Shown here piece by piece: positions 29,942 through 37,179 of a stretch of 41,598 nucleotides of DNA. Each line of letters opens with the position of its first letter. The stretch's first letter is position 1. The stretch comes from Clostridiales bacterium (lineage in GTDB: Bacteria; Bacillota; Clostridia; Oscillospirales; Oscillospiraceae). Made by a program: the position numbers and the translations under genes. The stretch is taken from assembly GCA_004556345.1 (NCBI GenBank), contig SFHQ01000018.1, positions 1 through 41,598 of the forward strand, written 5' to 3'. Below the pieces are notes generated by a model. The model did not search any database and was not told where the DNA came from. It worked only from the letters and a program-made list of their open reading frames with translations.

Positions 29942-29988
29942 TCACCCTTTTCTTGGGTGATCCTTGACAGATTTCACAAGAAACTGTC
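29942..29988 (+). promoter_or_regulatory. Two hairpins in the CoA-transferase 5' UTR
   Basis: TCACCC/GGGTGA (29942-29947 with 29955-29960) is followed directly by GACAG-A-TTTC / GAAA-CTGTC (29966-29975 with 29980-29988), a 9-bp stem with one bulged A and a 4-base loop. No T-run follows, so they are not terminators; they may stabilise the mRNA 5' end or bind a regulator. Confidence 0.5.
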
Positions 29989-30023
29989 CAAATGAAAAGT
30001 AATAAGTAAGGAGTGTCAGTCCC

Positions 30024-31433
30024 ATGTATGAGCACTATGAAAACTATGATCGTTACATCCCCGACGTCATGCTGAAAAAGCACAAGAAGCACGAGGAATA
30101 CCTCAGCAACGCTTACGCCGGCATGAGTCACGAGGAGATCTATAAAAGCAAGCTGGGCACCGTTGAAGATGCCATCGGCCTCATCGAGAGCGGCGACTGC
30201 ATCGTCTGGTCCATCCACGGCTCCGAGCCCCGTCTGTTCCTGCGCAACCTCCACCGCATTGCTGACCGCATCGACCCCAAGAACCCCGTCGAGCTGTGGT
30301 CCTGCGTGGACCGCTGGGGCAGTGAGTATCAGGTCCACAGCAACCCGGAGCTGAAGGACAAGTTCCATCACCAGACTTTCTTCTATGACGGCAACTTCCG
30401 GAAGATCCATCCCTCCGGCATGTCTACTTATTTCCCCGTGAACCTGCATAACTACGGCCAGGAGCTGCACCGCTGCAAGCGCCCCAACGTCGTCGTTGTC
30501 GGCGTGTCCAGCATGGACGAGCACGGCTACTGCTGCGTCTCCTGCGACCTGCAGTGGGAGATGGAGTCCTTCTACTCCGCCGATAAGATCATCTTCGAGG
30601 TCAACCCCCGCATCCCCCACCTGCCCGGCGACTGCGCCCTGCCCGTGGCCATGGCCGATGTCATCATCGAGTCCGACCTGACCCTGTACGAGCTGCAGGA
30701 TCCCCCCATCGGTGAGGCAGAAAAGGCCGTCGCTCAGTACGCCGCCGAGATGGTCCACGACGGCGACTGCATCCAGCTGGGCTTCGGCGGCATCCCCAAC
30801 GCCATCGGCTTCGAGCTGATGAACCGCCACGACCTGGGCATCCACACCGAGCAGATCGGCGCCTCCATGGCCCACATGATCCAGAGCGGCGTCGTCACCA
30901 ACCGCTATAAGAACCTGGACAGAGGCTGGTCCGTTGGTGCCTTCATCATCGCCGACAACTTCACCTATAACTATGTGAACAACCACCCCCGTATCATGAT
31001 GCGCCGTGGCCGTTACACCAACGACCCCATGATCATCGCCCAGCAGGACAACATGGTCTCCATCAACGCCGCCCTGCAGATCGACCTGACCGGCCAGGTG
31101 GCCGCTGAGGCCATTGGTACCGTCCAGTGGTCCGGCACCGGCGGTGCTACCGACTATGCTTACGGTGCCTACCACTCCCGCGGCGGCCGCGCCATGCTGT
31201 GCCAGATCTCCACGGCTAAGAAGGGCACCGTCTCCCGGATCGCCCCCATCCTGGATCCCGGCTCCATCGTGTCCGTGTCCCGTAACCTGACCGACATGGT
31301 CATCACCGAGTACGGCGTGGCCAAGCTGCGTCAGCGCACCGTGAAGCAGCGCGTGGAGAACCTGATCGCTGTTGCTCACCCCGACTTCCGCGCCGAGCTG
31401 CGTAAGGAAGCCAATAAGTATATGTATTTCTAA
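30024..31433 (+). CDS. Acetyl-CoA hydrolase/CoA-transferase family protein
   Basis: The 469-residue protein belongs to the Cat1/AbfT/Ach1 family, which moves CoA between short-chain acids through a glutamyl-CoA intermediate. The first half has GVSSMDEHGYC, the second half the GFGGIPNAIG loop (253-262), LGIHTE with the expected catalytic Glu276, the GTGGATDYAYGAYHSRGG CoA-binding segment (371-388) and TEYGVAKLRQRT. It has a longer N-terminus (about 35 residues) than butyryl-CoA:acetate transferases and GATDYAYGA in place of the usual GQVDFxRGA, so the acid specificity is uncertain. AAGGAG precedes the ATG. Codon use is strongly biased, suggesting high expression. It has its own promoter, dyad, structured UTR and terminator, so it forms a one-gene unit. 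Confidence 0.88.
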   Translation: MYEHYENYDRYIPDVMLKKHKKHEEYLSNAYAGMSHEEIYKSKLGTVEDAIGLIESGDCIVWSIHGSEPRLFLRNLHRIADRIDPKNPVELWSCVDRWGSEYQVHSNPELKDKFHHQTFFYDGNFRKIHPSGMSTYFPVNLHNYGQELHRCKRPNVVVVGVSSMDEHGYCCVSCDLQWEMESFYSADKIIFEVNPRIPHLPGDCALPVAMADVIIESDLTLYELQDPPIGEAEKAVAQYAAEMVHDGDCIQLGFGGIPNAIGFELMNRHDLGIHTEQIGASMAHMIQSGVVTNRYKNLDRGWSVGAFIIADNFTYNYVNNHPRIMMRRGRYTNDPMIIAQQDNMVSINAALQIDLTGQVAAEAIGTVQWSGTGGATDYAYGAYHSRGGRAMLCQISTAKKGTVSRIAPILDPGSIVSVSRNLTDMVITEYGVAKLRQRTVKQRVENLIAVAHPDFRAELRKEANKYMYF

Positions 31434-31458
31434 GAAGCAGTCCACCCTCCCAGAAACG

Positions 31459-31505
31459 CCGCTGGGGGACGCCGTATCACACGGTGTCCCCCAGCGGTCT
31501 TTTTA
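31459..31505 (+). terminator. CoA-transferase terminator
   Basis: A 17-bp stem (31459-31475 with 31481-31497, one G-T pair) with a 5-base loop is followed by TCTTTTT, 25 bases after the stop codon. Confidence 0.95.
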
Positions 31506-31563
31506 TTCCATCGTGATGATGCAATCCTGTAACGTCACAATTTTCATCATGTTATGATTTTTA

Positions 31564-31597
31564 TGTAGGGGCCGCAGACCTCTGCGGCCCGCCCCTG
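31564..31597. repeat. REP-like GC-rich palindrome
   Basis: GGCCGCAGA (31570-31578) and TCTGCGGCC (31581-31589) are flanked by TAGGG and CGCCCCT, giving a compact palindrome starting TGTAGGGGCCGC. The TGTAGGGGC...GCCC layout resembles dispersed intergenic palindromes that I associate with Oscillospiraceae genomes. It lies between two converging genes. Only one copy is in this window, so its repeat nature is inferred. Confidence 0.5.
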
Positions 31598-31611
31598 CCG
31601 TGCGGTACATC

Positions 31612-32568
31612 TCAATCCAACAAAATCGCGTCTCCCCCCAAGCTCACCCGGTTCTCCGGGGCCAGTCTCTGACATAGGTCCCGCAGTGCCAGCAGCTTGG
31701 GGTCTTTCGCGTTCCGGCTCTCCACCCCAGGCAGGCCATACTCCTCCCCGATCATGGCATACTTCGTCTCGCCCAAATCATGGTACGGCAGCAGATTCAG
31801 CTCCGGCCGCCCCGCCAGCCCCGCCACAAAACGCGCCCCCGCGGCGACCTCTTCCTCACTGCCGTGATACCCCGGCACCAGCGGCATCCGCACGATGACC
31901 CGCCCGCCCTTCTTCGGCAGCTCCTCACACAGCTTCTCGATGTTCTGCAAGATCTGCTCGTTCGGCACGCCAGTCAATTCCTTGTGCTTCCCGCTGTCCA
32001 TCGCCTTCAGATCGACAAACACGGTGTTGCAATGCTGCGCCACCGCCCAAAGCTGCTCCCAGGGCGCAAAGGCCGAGGTCTCGATACAGGTGTTGATGTA
32101 ATTGGCCCGGCAAAGCCGCAGTGTCTCCGCCGCCACCTCATGCTGTAACAGTACTTCCCCGCCGGAGATCGTCACGCCGCCCCCGCCCTTCCGATAAAAG
32201 GCCGCGTCCTTCGCCGCCTCCCGGTAGAGCTGCTGGGCCGTATACGCCTTCCCCGCGATCATCCTGGCCTTCGCTGCACACAAGGTCACGCAGGCCCCAC
32301 ACTGAACGCAGGCAGAAAAGTTTACGGTCACCCGTTCCCCTGGCACCACGGTATTGACCCCATGGGAACAGACCTTCTCGCACATCCCGCACCCGGTACA
32401 CTTCTCCCGGTTCACCGCCAGCTGGGGCCTGGCCGCCAGTCCAAAGGGATTGCTGCACCACCGGCACCGCAAAGGACATCCCTTAAAAAACAGAATGGTG
32501 CGGATACCCGGCCCGTCCGCACTCCGAAAGCGCCCGATGTCAAATAAAATGGCCGTTTTCTCGCTCAT
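31612..32568 (-). CDS. Glycyl radical enzyme activating protein (radical SAM)
   Basis: This radical SAM enzyme should abstract hydrogen from the partner's glycine to install the glycyl radical. The 318-residue chain has GCPLRCRWCSNP with the CxxxCxxC cluster ligands Cys31, Cys35 and Cys38, and the double ferredoxin insert CTGCGMCEKVC (57-67) and CVQCGACVTLC (87-97), which distinguishes non-PFL activases. ISGGEVLLQ and RMPLVPGYHG follow. The ATG at 32568 is behind GGGGAGGG; the longer in-frame extension runs through the intercistronic hairpin and is rejected. It is the last gene of the glycyl radical operon. Confidence 0.96.
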   Translation of the reverse strand: MSEKTAILFDIGRFRSADGPGIRTILFFKGCPLRCRWCSNPFGLAARPQLAVNREKCTGCGMCEKVCSHGVNTVVPGERVTVNFSACVQCGACVTLCAAKARMIAGKAYTAQQLYREAAKDAAFYRKGGGGVTISGGEVLLQHEVAAETLRLCRANYINTCIETSAFAPWEQLWAVAQHCNTVFVDLKAMDSGKHKELTGVPNEQILQNIEKLCEELPKKGGRVIVRMPLVPGYHGSEEEVAAGARFVAGLAGRPELNLLPYHDLGETKYAMIGEEYGLPGVESRNAKDPKLLALRDLCQRLAPENRVSLGGDAILLD

Positions 32569-32589
32569 GTTACGCCCTCCCCAAAATAG

Positions 32590-32622
32590 CAGTTTCCCGG
32601 AGCCAAACGACTCCGGGAACTG
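32590..32622 (-). terminator. Intercistronic hairpin, possible attenuator
   Basis: CAGTTTCCCGGAG (32590-32602) pairs with CTCCGGGAACTG (32611-32622) apart from one bulged T. On the minus strand it is followed by CTATTTT. It lies between the radical-subunit gene and the activase gene; it could lower activase expression or protect the upstream mRNA. Confidence 0.6.
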
Positions 32623-32636
32623 CATCAGAAGAAAAA

Positions 32637-32933
32637 TCAGAAGGTATGCTCCGTGCGGTTGATGATATCGTCCTGCACGCGCTCTGCAATGTCAGTCCAG
32701 TAGACGCTGTACCCCGCCACACGAACCATCAGCGTAGGATAGTTTTCCGGGTGTGCCTTGGCGTCGATCAGCGTTGCCTTGTTGATGGTATTGAACTGCA
32801 CGTGGTACACCCCATAGTCGTTGAGCATGGTCCGCACCAGATTGGTGAAGTTCCGCATCCCGGCCTCTTTATACTCCGGCTGCACATAGGTGGCGTCGGG
32901 GCAGTTGAGAGGAATGTCTCGAATGGTATTCAT
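32637..32933 (-). CDS. Detached glycyl radical domain (radical subunit)
   Basis: The 98-residue product is a stand-alone C-terminal glycyl radical domain. It matches what normally follows the barrel of PFL-like enzymes: NFTNLVRTMLNDYGVYHVQF, then TLIDAKAHPENYPTLMVRVA and the loop RVAGYS with the predicted radical Gly74, then QDDIINRTEH. Its gene has its own AAAGGAG eight bases before the ATG, begins 31 bases after the large subunit's stop and is in a different frame, so it is a real separate gene. It resembles the spare-part protein YfiD/GrcA in concept, but here the main enzyme lacks its own radical domain, so this protein should be essential for activity. Confidence 0.93.
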   Translation of the reverse strand: MNTIRDIPLNCPDATYVQPEYKEAGMRNFTNLVRTMLNDYGVYHVQFNTINKATLIDAKAHPENYPTLMVRVAGYSVYWTDIAERVQDDIINRTEHTF

Positions 32934-32964
32934 AAGATGATCTCCTTTCCGATCTCCGGTCCGA

Positions 32965-35226
32965 TCACTGCATCAGCTCGCTCTGGCTGATCCACATGTT
33001 CAGCAAGGTTCCGTTGGTATAGGCCGGGAAGTCCAGCTTGCCATAGCTCCGGGCCGCCGCCGTGGGGCCGTTGGTGTCGGCCTGCTGGGTGGCGGACATG
33101 GTGTCGGAGATGGGCATCCCCGCCAGCCGTCCGTTGGGGGTGGCACCGGTCATCGCGCCGTAGCCCACGTTGGACTGCACCATCTGCACCGCCGCGTCGC
33201 AGTAGTGCCCGCGGTACATCTTCAGGCGCATGGTGGAGTGGGCGAACCACTCCCACAGGTCGGCCGCGATCTCGTCGGCAAAATCATCGTCGTTGCCATA
33301 CTTGGGCGCGGCCAGGAGCTTCGCCCGCAGGGCCTCGTAGCCCACGAAATTCTTCTTACAGGCGTCGGCCACTTCGGGAAGCGTGGCTTCTTTATCTACA
33401 TAGACCACTTTCTTGATGGCTGCCACCGAGTCCACCATGGTGGCAAAGCCGACCATCTGCATCGTGGGCCCAATGTTCACCTTGGCTCCCCCCGCCGTGG
33501 CGTCCTTGGCCCGCTCCAGCGCCCCGTCCAGCAGCACGGTAAAGGTCGGCAAATTGAACTGCTCAGCCAGGATCTTCTCGCAGATCAAGAGGTTGGCATG
33601 GCACTCGTCAATGGCATACTTCACCTGCCCCTTCACCGCGGCATAGAAGTCCTCGAAGGTCGTCAGCGTCTCCGGTGCTCCGGATTCATAGGTCACGACC
33701 TGACCGCAATAGGTGCCGTCCACGCCTTCCGCCTTCCTGCCGTTGGTCACTGCGGCAAAAATACATCCAGCAACGTTAATAATACCAGAGTCCGTGTGGC
33801 CATACTGCAAGCCCTCGGCCCCCGGCTCCACACAGCCGATGGGAGAACCATATTTCAGGATATCCCGCCGGTTGTAGTTGGAGTGTCCGTCCAGGCCCCC
33901 GGCCCGGTGTTCCAGCATCTCATACAGCCCTTCGCAGTTGAAAAAGGAGGGGTGCCCCATGCCCTCTGCCGCCAGCTCACAGGCTTCGTACAGCAGAGCG
34001 TCCGGCGTTTTCTGGTGCAGCATCAGCGACACCGCCGGAGAGGTGGTCTTCGCGTACCGCATCGCCCGCAGGCACAGGTAGGAAAGCTCGTTGGACGCAT
34101 CCTTCCCCTTCTCGTCCAGGCCGCCCACATCCAAATGGGGATAGCGGTAATACCCGCCAAAGATATAGGCCATCTGGGTAGACTGGAACCACACGTTGGA
34201 GGTCACCCGCACATACAGCTCTTCGATCAGCTCCATGGCGCTCTCCGGCGTCAGGATGCCCTTTTCGATGTCGGCTTTGTAGTACGGATACATATACTGG
34301 TCGAACCGTCCCCAGGTGATGGACGGCCCCGCCCCTTCCACGAACAGGAAGAAGCATACGGCCCAGGCCGTCTCGCAGGCATCATGGAAGGAGGTGGCCG
34401 GCCCCCAGGGGACGCGGGTCATCATCTCCGCCATCTTCTCCAACTCCTGCTTGCGCACCGGGTCTGTTTCCTGGGCGGCTTTCCGGGCGCAGGCGGCGGA
34501 CATCCGCTCGCCCCAGTCCCGAATGGCCTCCAGCACCTCGATAATGCCGTTGTAGAAAATGCGCTTGTCCACAGATTCCGGGTCGTTGGGGTCCAGGTCC
34601 GCCCGCAGCGCCTTGGCCTTTTCATAATACTTCACGAACCCATGCTCGATCACATCCGTCCAGGAGGGGATGAAGTGGGAGCCGTTGGCGCACAGGTAGT
34701 TGGACACGTCAGACACGCCACCAAACTGCGCCCGGTCCCATTCCTTGGGGTCCACATAATGGCCCCACTGAACGGCCATGGTCTTCTCCTTCCAGTATGG
34801 CAGAAGATCCTCTTCCAACTCCTTATAATCCTCATCCGTGATCTCAAAGGGGTCGTAGGTCCGACCCCGCAGGTTGGGCAGGTCGTCGGCTAACCAGTGG
34901 GCGTGCAGCTCGATGGCGAAGTTCGCCCCCCGGATGCGCTTGGTGGGCCAGCCCACCAGCTGCTCATAGTCATACACGTTGTCGCTGAGGGAACGGTAGA
35001 CCTCTGCCGAAGCCTTGTACCGCCGCATCATGCTGGGCATCCCCTCCGTCTCGCGGTACACCTTCGTGTACGCTCTGGCGCGGGTGATGTCCACGTTGGG
35101 GCGGTTGGAGTGGAGCATCCCGTTCAGCTCCTGGATCCGCTTCGTGCTGCCTACCTTGGCAACGGTGCCCGCCCGCAGCTCATTGCCCAGGGCGGCCCCG
35201 GCGGTGGGGGTGTGATTGGTGGCCAT
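32965..35226 (-). CDS. Glycyl radical enzyme catalytic subunit lacking the radical domain
   Basis: The 753-residue protein is the ten-stranded barrel of a PFL-like (type 2) glycyl radical enzyme. The thiyl Cys465 lies in SPIGCVEPGAEG, with Glu467 two residues on as in dehydratases and C-X lyases. WGRFDQYMYPYYKADI, GHSNYNRRDILKYGSP and the C-terminal PNGRLAGMPISDTMSATQQA support the family. It stops at NGTLLNMWISQSELMQ, exactly where other members continue into the glycyl radical domain; that domain is the next gene. True PFL has two adjacent Cys, so this is not PFL. The substrate is unknown: the GCVEP motif is shared by enzymes acting on glycerol, choline, hydroxyproline and isethionate. AGGAGGG precedes the ATG. 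Confidence 0.95.
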   Translation of the reverse strand: MATNHTPTAGAALGNELRAGTVAKVGSTKRIQELNGMLHSNRPNVDITRARAYTKVYRETEGMPSMMRRYKASAEVYRSLSDNVYDYEQLVGWPTKRIRGANFAIELHAHWLADDLPNLRGRTYDPFEITDEDYKELEEDLLPYWKEKTMAVQWGHYVDPKEWDRAQFGGVSDVSNYLCANGSHFIPSWTDVIEHGFVKYYEKAKALRADLDPNDPESVDKRIFYNGIIEVLEAIRDWGERMSAACARKAAQETDPVRKQELEKMAEMMTRVPWGPATSFHDACETAWAVCFFLFVEGAGPSITWGRFDQYMYPYYKADIEKGILTPESAMELIEELYVRVTSNVWFQSTQMAYIFGGYYRYPHLDVGGLDEKGKDASNELSYLCLRAMRYAKTTSPAVSLMLHQKTPDALLYEACELAAEGMGHPSFFNCEGLYEMLEHRAGGLDGHSNYNRRDILKYGSPIGCVEPGAEGLQYGHTDSGIINVAGCIFAAVTNGRKAEGVDGTYCGQVVTYESGAPETLTTFEDFYAAVKGQVKYAIDECHANLLICEKILAEQFNLPTFTVLLDGALERAKDATAGGAKVNIGPTMQMVGFATMVDSVAAIKKVVYVDKEATLPEVADACKKNFVGYEALRAKLLAAPKYGNDDDFADEIAADLWEWFAHSTMRLKMYRGHYCDAAVQMVQSNVGYGAMTGATPNGRLAGMPISDTMSATQQADTNGPTAAARSYGKLDFPAYTNGTLLNMWISQSELMQ

Positions 35227-35288
35227 AAAAACCCTCCTGTTCTGTCGTTGTCGGCGCTTCGTACTCTCAGGCTTATGTTGCGGTTTGT

Positions 35289-36065
35289 TCAGTCGATGGG
35301 GCTCTTCTTTGCCCAGTCCACGATCTGGTCAATGTCGTGGCCGAAGAGCAAAGTCGCGTTGTACTCCTTCTCCAGCTCCTGGATGCGGTGGATGTTTTCA
35401 AAAAACTCATCCGTGGTCTTGTTGATGGTGCCGCCAGGGGGCAGCTGCTCGCGGTAGCTCTGGGCGGTATAGATGGTGTCGCTGGTGGCGATGATGTTCC
35501 CGTGGTTCTCGGTGTGCAAAATAAGGCCGATGACACCGGGGGTGTGGGACTTCTGAATGAACAGCGTCAGGTCGTCCGCCAGCTTGGTCGTCTCGTGGAT
35601 GGGTTTGAACTGGATGCCCTCCACGTCAAACAGGGTGCGGATATACGCGCCGGGGTTGCCGGTCATGACGCTGAAGTAGGCCTCTTTCAGGTCTGCCTCC
35701 GAGACGATGACGTTTTGAATCGCCTTCGTGCCCACAAAGTGGCTCAGGCCGCCTGCGTGGTCAAAGTGCAGGTGAGAGATGATGAGGAGGTCGATGTCCT
35801 CCGGCTTCAGGCCCTTCTCGGCCAGCGCCTCCTCGATGGTGATGCACTCGGTCACGGGGTAGTTGTGCAGCATCTCCTCGCTGTACAGCTCAGCAAAGTG
35901 CTCGCTGTTGCCGGTGTCATAGAGGATGTTGCCCAGGGTGGGGTGCTGGATGAGCAGCGACACCGCCGGTGACACGACCATCTCGTTCTCATCCTTCCAG
36001 TCCACCAGACGAAATTTCGGAAACTCCATTTTCCCCAAATACAAGACATGTAATCGTAAGCCCAT
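35289..36065 (-). CDS. Metallo-beta-lactamase-fold hydrolase (AHL lactonase-like)
   Basis: The 258-residue protein belongs to the dinuclear zinc hydrolase fold, near the N-acyl homoserine lactonase branch. All metal ligands are visible: SHLHFDHAGG (the HxHxDH motif), the His of HTPGVIGLIL, the Asp of ATSDTIYT and the final His of LFGHD. It likely opens a lactone or cleaves an ester or thioester in the cytoplasm (no signal peptide). The start at 36065 is preferred: AAGGAG is eight bases away, and an earlier in-frame ATG (36089) has no good ribosome binding site and lies near the predicted transcription start. It is the first gene of the glycyl radical operon, 62 bases before the large subunit. 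Confidence 0.9.
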   Translation of the reverse strand: MGLRLHVLYLGKMEFPKFRLVDWKDENEMVVSPAVSLLIQHPTLGNILYDTGNSEHFAELYSEEMLHNYPVTECITIEEALAEKGLKPEDIDLLIISHLHFDHAGGLSHFVGTKAIQNVIVSEADLKEAYFSVMTGNPGAYIRTLFDVEGIQFKPIHETTKLADDLTLFIQKSHTPGVIGLILHTENHGNIIATSDTIYTAQSYREQLPPGGTINKTTDEFFENIHRIQELEKEYNATLLFGHDIDQIVDWAKKSPID

Positions 36066-36101
36066 GACACTGGCTCCTTCCGTTTTCATAGTATCATATT
36101 T

Positions 36102-36130
36102 ATTAAACCCCCGGCCCCCGAAAAAATCAA
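36102..36130 (-). promoter_or_regulatory. Promoter of the hydrolase-glycyl radical enzyme operon
   Basis: On the minus strand TTGATT (36125-36130) and TTTAAT (36102-36107) have a 17-base, very G-rich spacer. A short dyad TTCT-C-AGAA (36131-36139) sits directly upstream, between this promoter and the LysR promoter, where a LysR-type regulator would be expected to bind. Confidence 0.5.
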
Positions 36131-36152
36131 TTCTCAGAAATGCAAGCACGCA

Positions 36153-36181
36153 TTCCTTTTTCGCATGGATCGTGCTATACT
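36153..36181 (+). promoter_or_regulatory. Probable promoter of the LysR gene
   Basis: A consensus-like TATACT (36176-36181) has only a weak -35 (TTCCTT, 36153-36158) at 17 bases. It supports the downstream start codon at 36207 rather than the in-frame ATG at 36165. Confidence 0.55.
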
Positions 36182-36206
36182 AATCCAAAAAGGGGGTTCG
36201 TTCACC

Positions 36207-37121
36207 ATGAACATCGACCATCTCCGCTACTTCCTCGTCCTCACCCAGGAGATGCATTACGGCCGCGCCGCCCAGCGCCTGAACATCTCCCAGTCCGGCC
36301 TGAGCCACGCCATGGCCGCCCTGGAGCAGGAGCTGGGCGCCCCCCTCTTCCAAAAAAGCGGCCGGGGCATCGCCCTGGGGCGCTATGGTGCCGCCCTTCT
36401 CCCCCAGGCCCAGCAGATCGTGACCCTGGCAGACAACTGTCTGCGCAGCTTCCAAATGCTCCGGGAGGGCATCGGCACCCTCCGCATCCAGACCATTCCC
36501 CTGCTCCTCGTCCCCCTGGTCACCCGCCTGTGCCGCCAGTTCAAAGCAGCGCACCCTGGCTGTGACTTCACCTTTTCCACCGGCATGTCCAGCCAGGTCT
36601 GCCAAAGCGTCCTGGAGGGCGAGGCCGACCTGGGCTTCTGCTCCAAGATCTTCTCCGACCCCCAGCTAGAGTATGCGGCCATCCAGAGCCGCCCCATGGT
36701 CGCCGCCGTCCCCCTGGACCATCCCTTGGCCCAGCAGGAGAGCGTCACCCTGGAGGAGACGCTCCCCTATCCCCACGTCACCTACTCCTGGCTCAGCGGC
36801 CAGCGGGACCCGGTGGACCGTCTCTTTGCCCCCGTCCGGGACCGGTGGCACATCGCCTATGAGGTGGAAGACGCCAACTTTATCCTAGAGCTGGTAGCCC
36901 AGGGCTTCGGGATCACCGTCCTGCCGGACACCCCTCCGGTCCACCGCCCCGGCGTGAAGCGCCTGCCCGTCACCGATCCCGTCCAGACCAGTGACTTCTA
37001 CATCGTCCGCCAAAAGGCCCCTCATCTTTTGGCCGCCGCCGACCAATTTTTTGACTACTGCGTCGGCCAAGCAAACGGCATGGACCTGACAAACGAACAA
37101 CTGCCCCCGTCCGCTCGGTGA
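36207..37121 (+). CDS. LysR family transcriptional regulator
   Basis: The 304-residue protein has a LysR winged helix at residues 1-60 (MNIDHLRYFLVLTQEMHYGR, then AAQRLNISQSGLSHAMAALE and GAPLFQKSGRGIALG) and a periplasmic-binding-like effector domain from about residue 90. It is transcribed away from the hydrolase-glycyl radical enzyme operon across a 141-base gap, the standard arrangement for a LysR activator and its target; the effector is probably a metabolite of that pathway (inference). The start at 36207 has AGGGGG upstream and lies downstream of the predicted -10. Confidence 0.92.
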   Translation: MNIDHLRYFLVLTQEMHYGRAAQRLNISQSGLSHAMAALEQELGAPLFQKSGRGIALGRYGAALLPQAQQIVTLADNCLRSFQMLREGIGTLRIQTIPLLLVPLVTRLCRQFKAAHPGCDFTFSTGMSSQVCQSVLEGEADLGFCSKIFSDPQLEYAAIQSRPMVAAVPLDHPLAQQESVTLEETLPYPHVTYSWLSGQRDPVDRLFAPVRDRWHIAYEVEDANFILELVAQGFGITVLPDTPPVHRPGVKRLPVTDPVQTSDFYIVRQKAPHLLAAADQFFDYCVGQANGMDLTNEQLPPSAR

Positions 37122-37144
37122 AACCCAAGCCAACGGGGGCAGTT
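37099..37144. terminator. Convergent LysR/lysA terminator-like hairpin
   Basis: AACTGCCCCCGT (37099-37110) and ACGGGGGCAGTT (37133-37144) form a perfect 12-bp stem; the LysR stop codon lies in the loop. The T-runs are weak on both sides, so termination may be partial, but it is the only candidate between the convergent LysR and lysA genes. Confidence 0.65.
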
Positions 37145-37179
37145 GCTCATTTACATAAATACAATAAAATTCGATCCGA

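Noticed and set aside
32934..32964. Frameshift or assembly error as the cause of the split glycyl radical enzyme
   Set aside because: The gap contains a stop, a proper AAAGGAG and an ATG at good spacing, and the break is at a domain boundary; a simple indel would not create these. Long-read confirmation would still be worthwhile.
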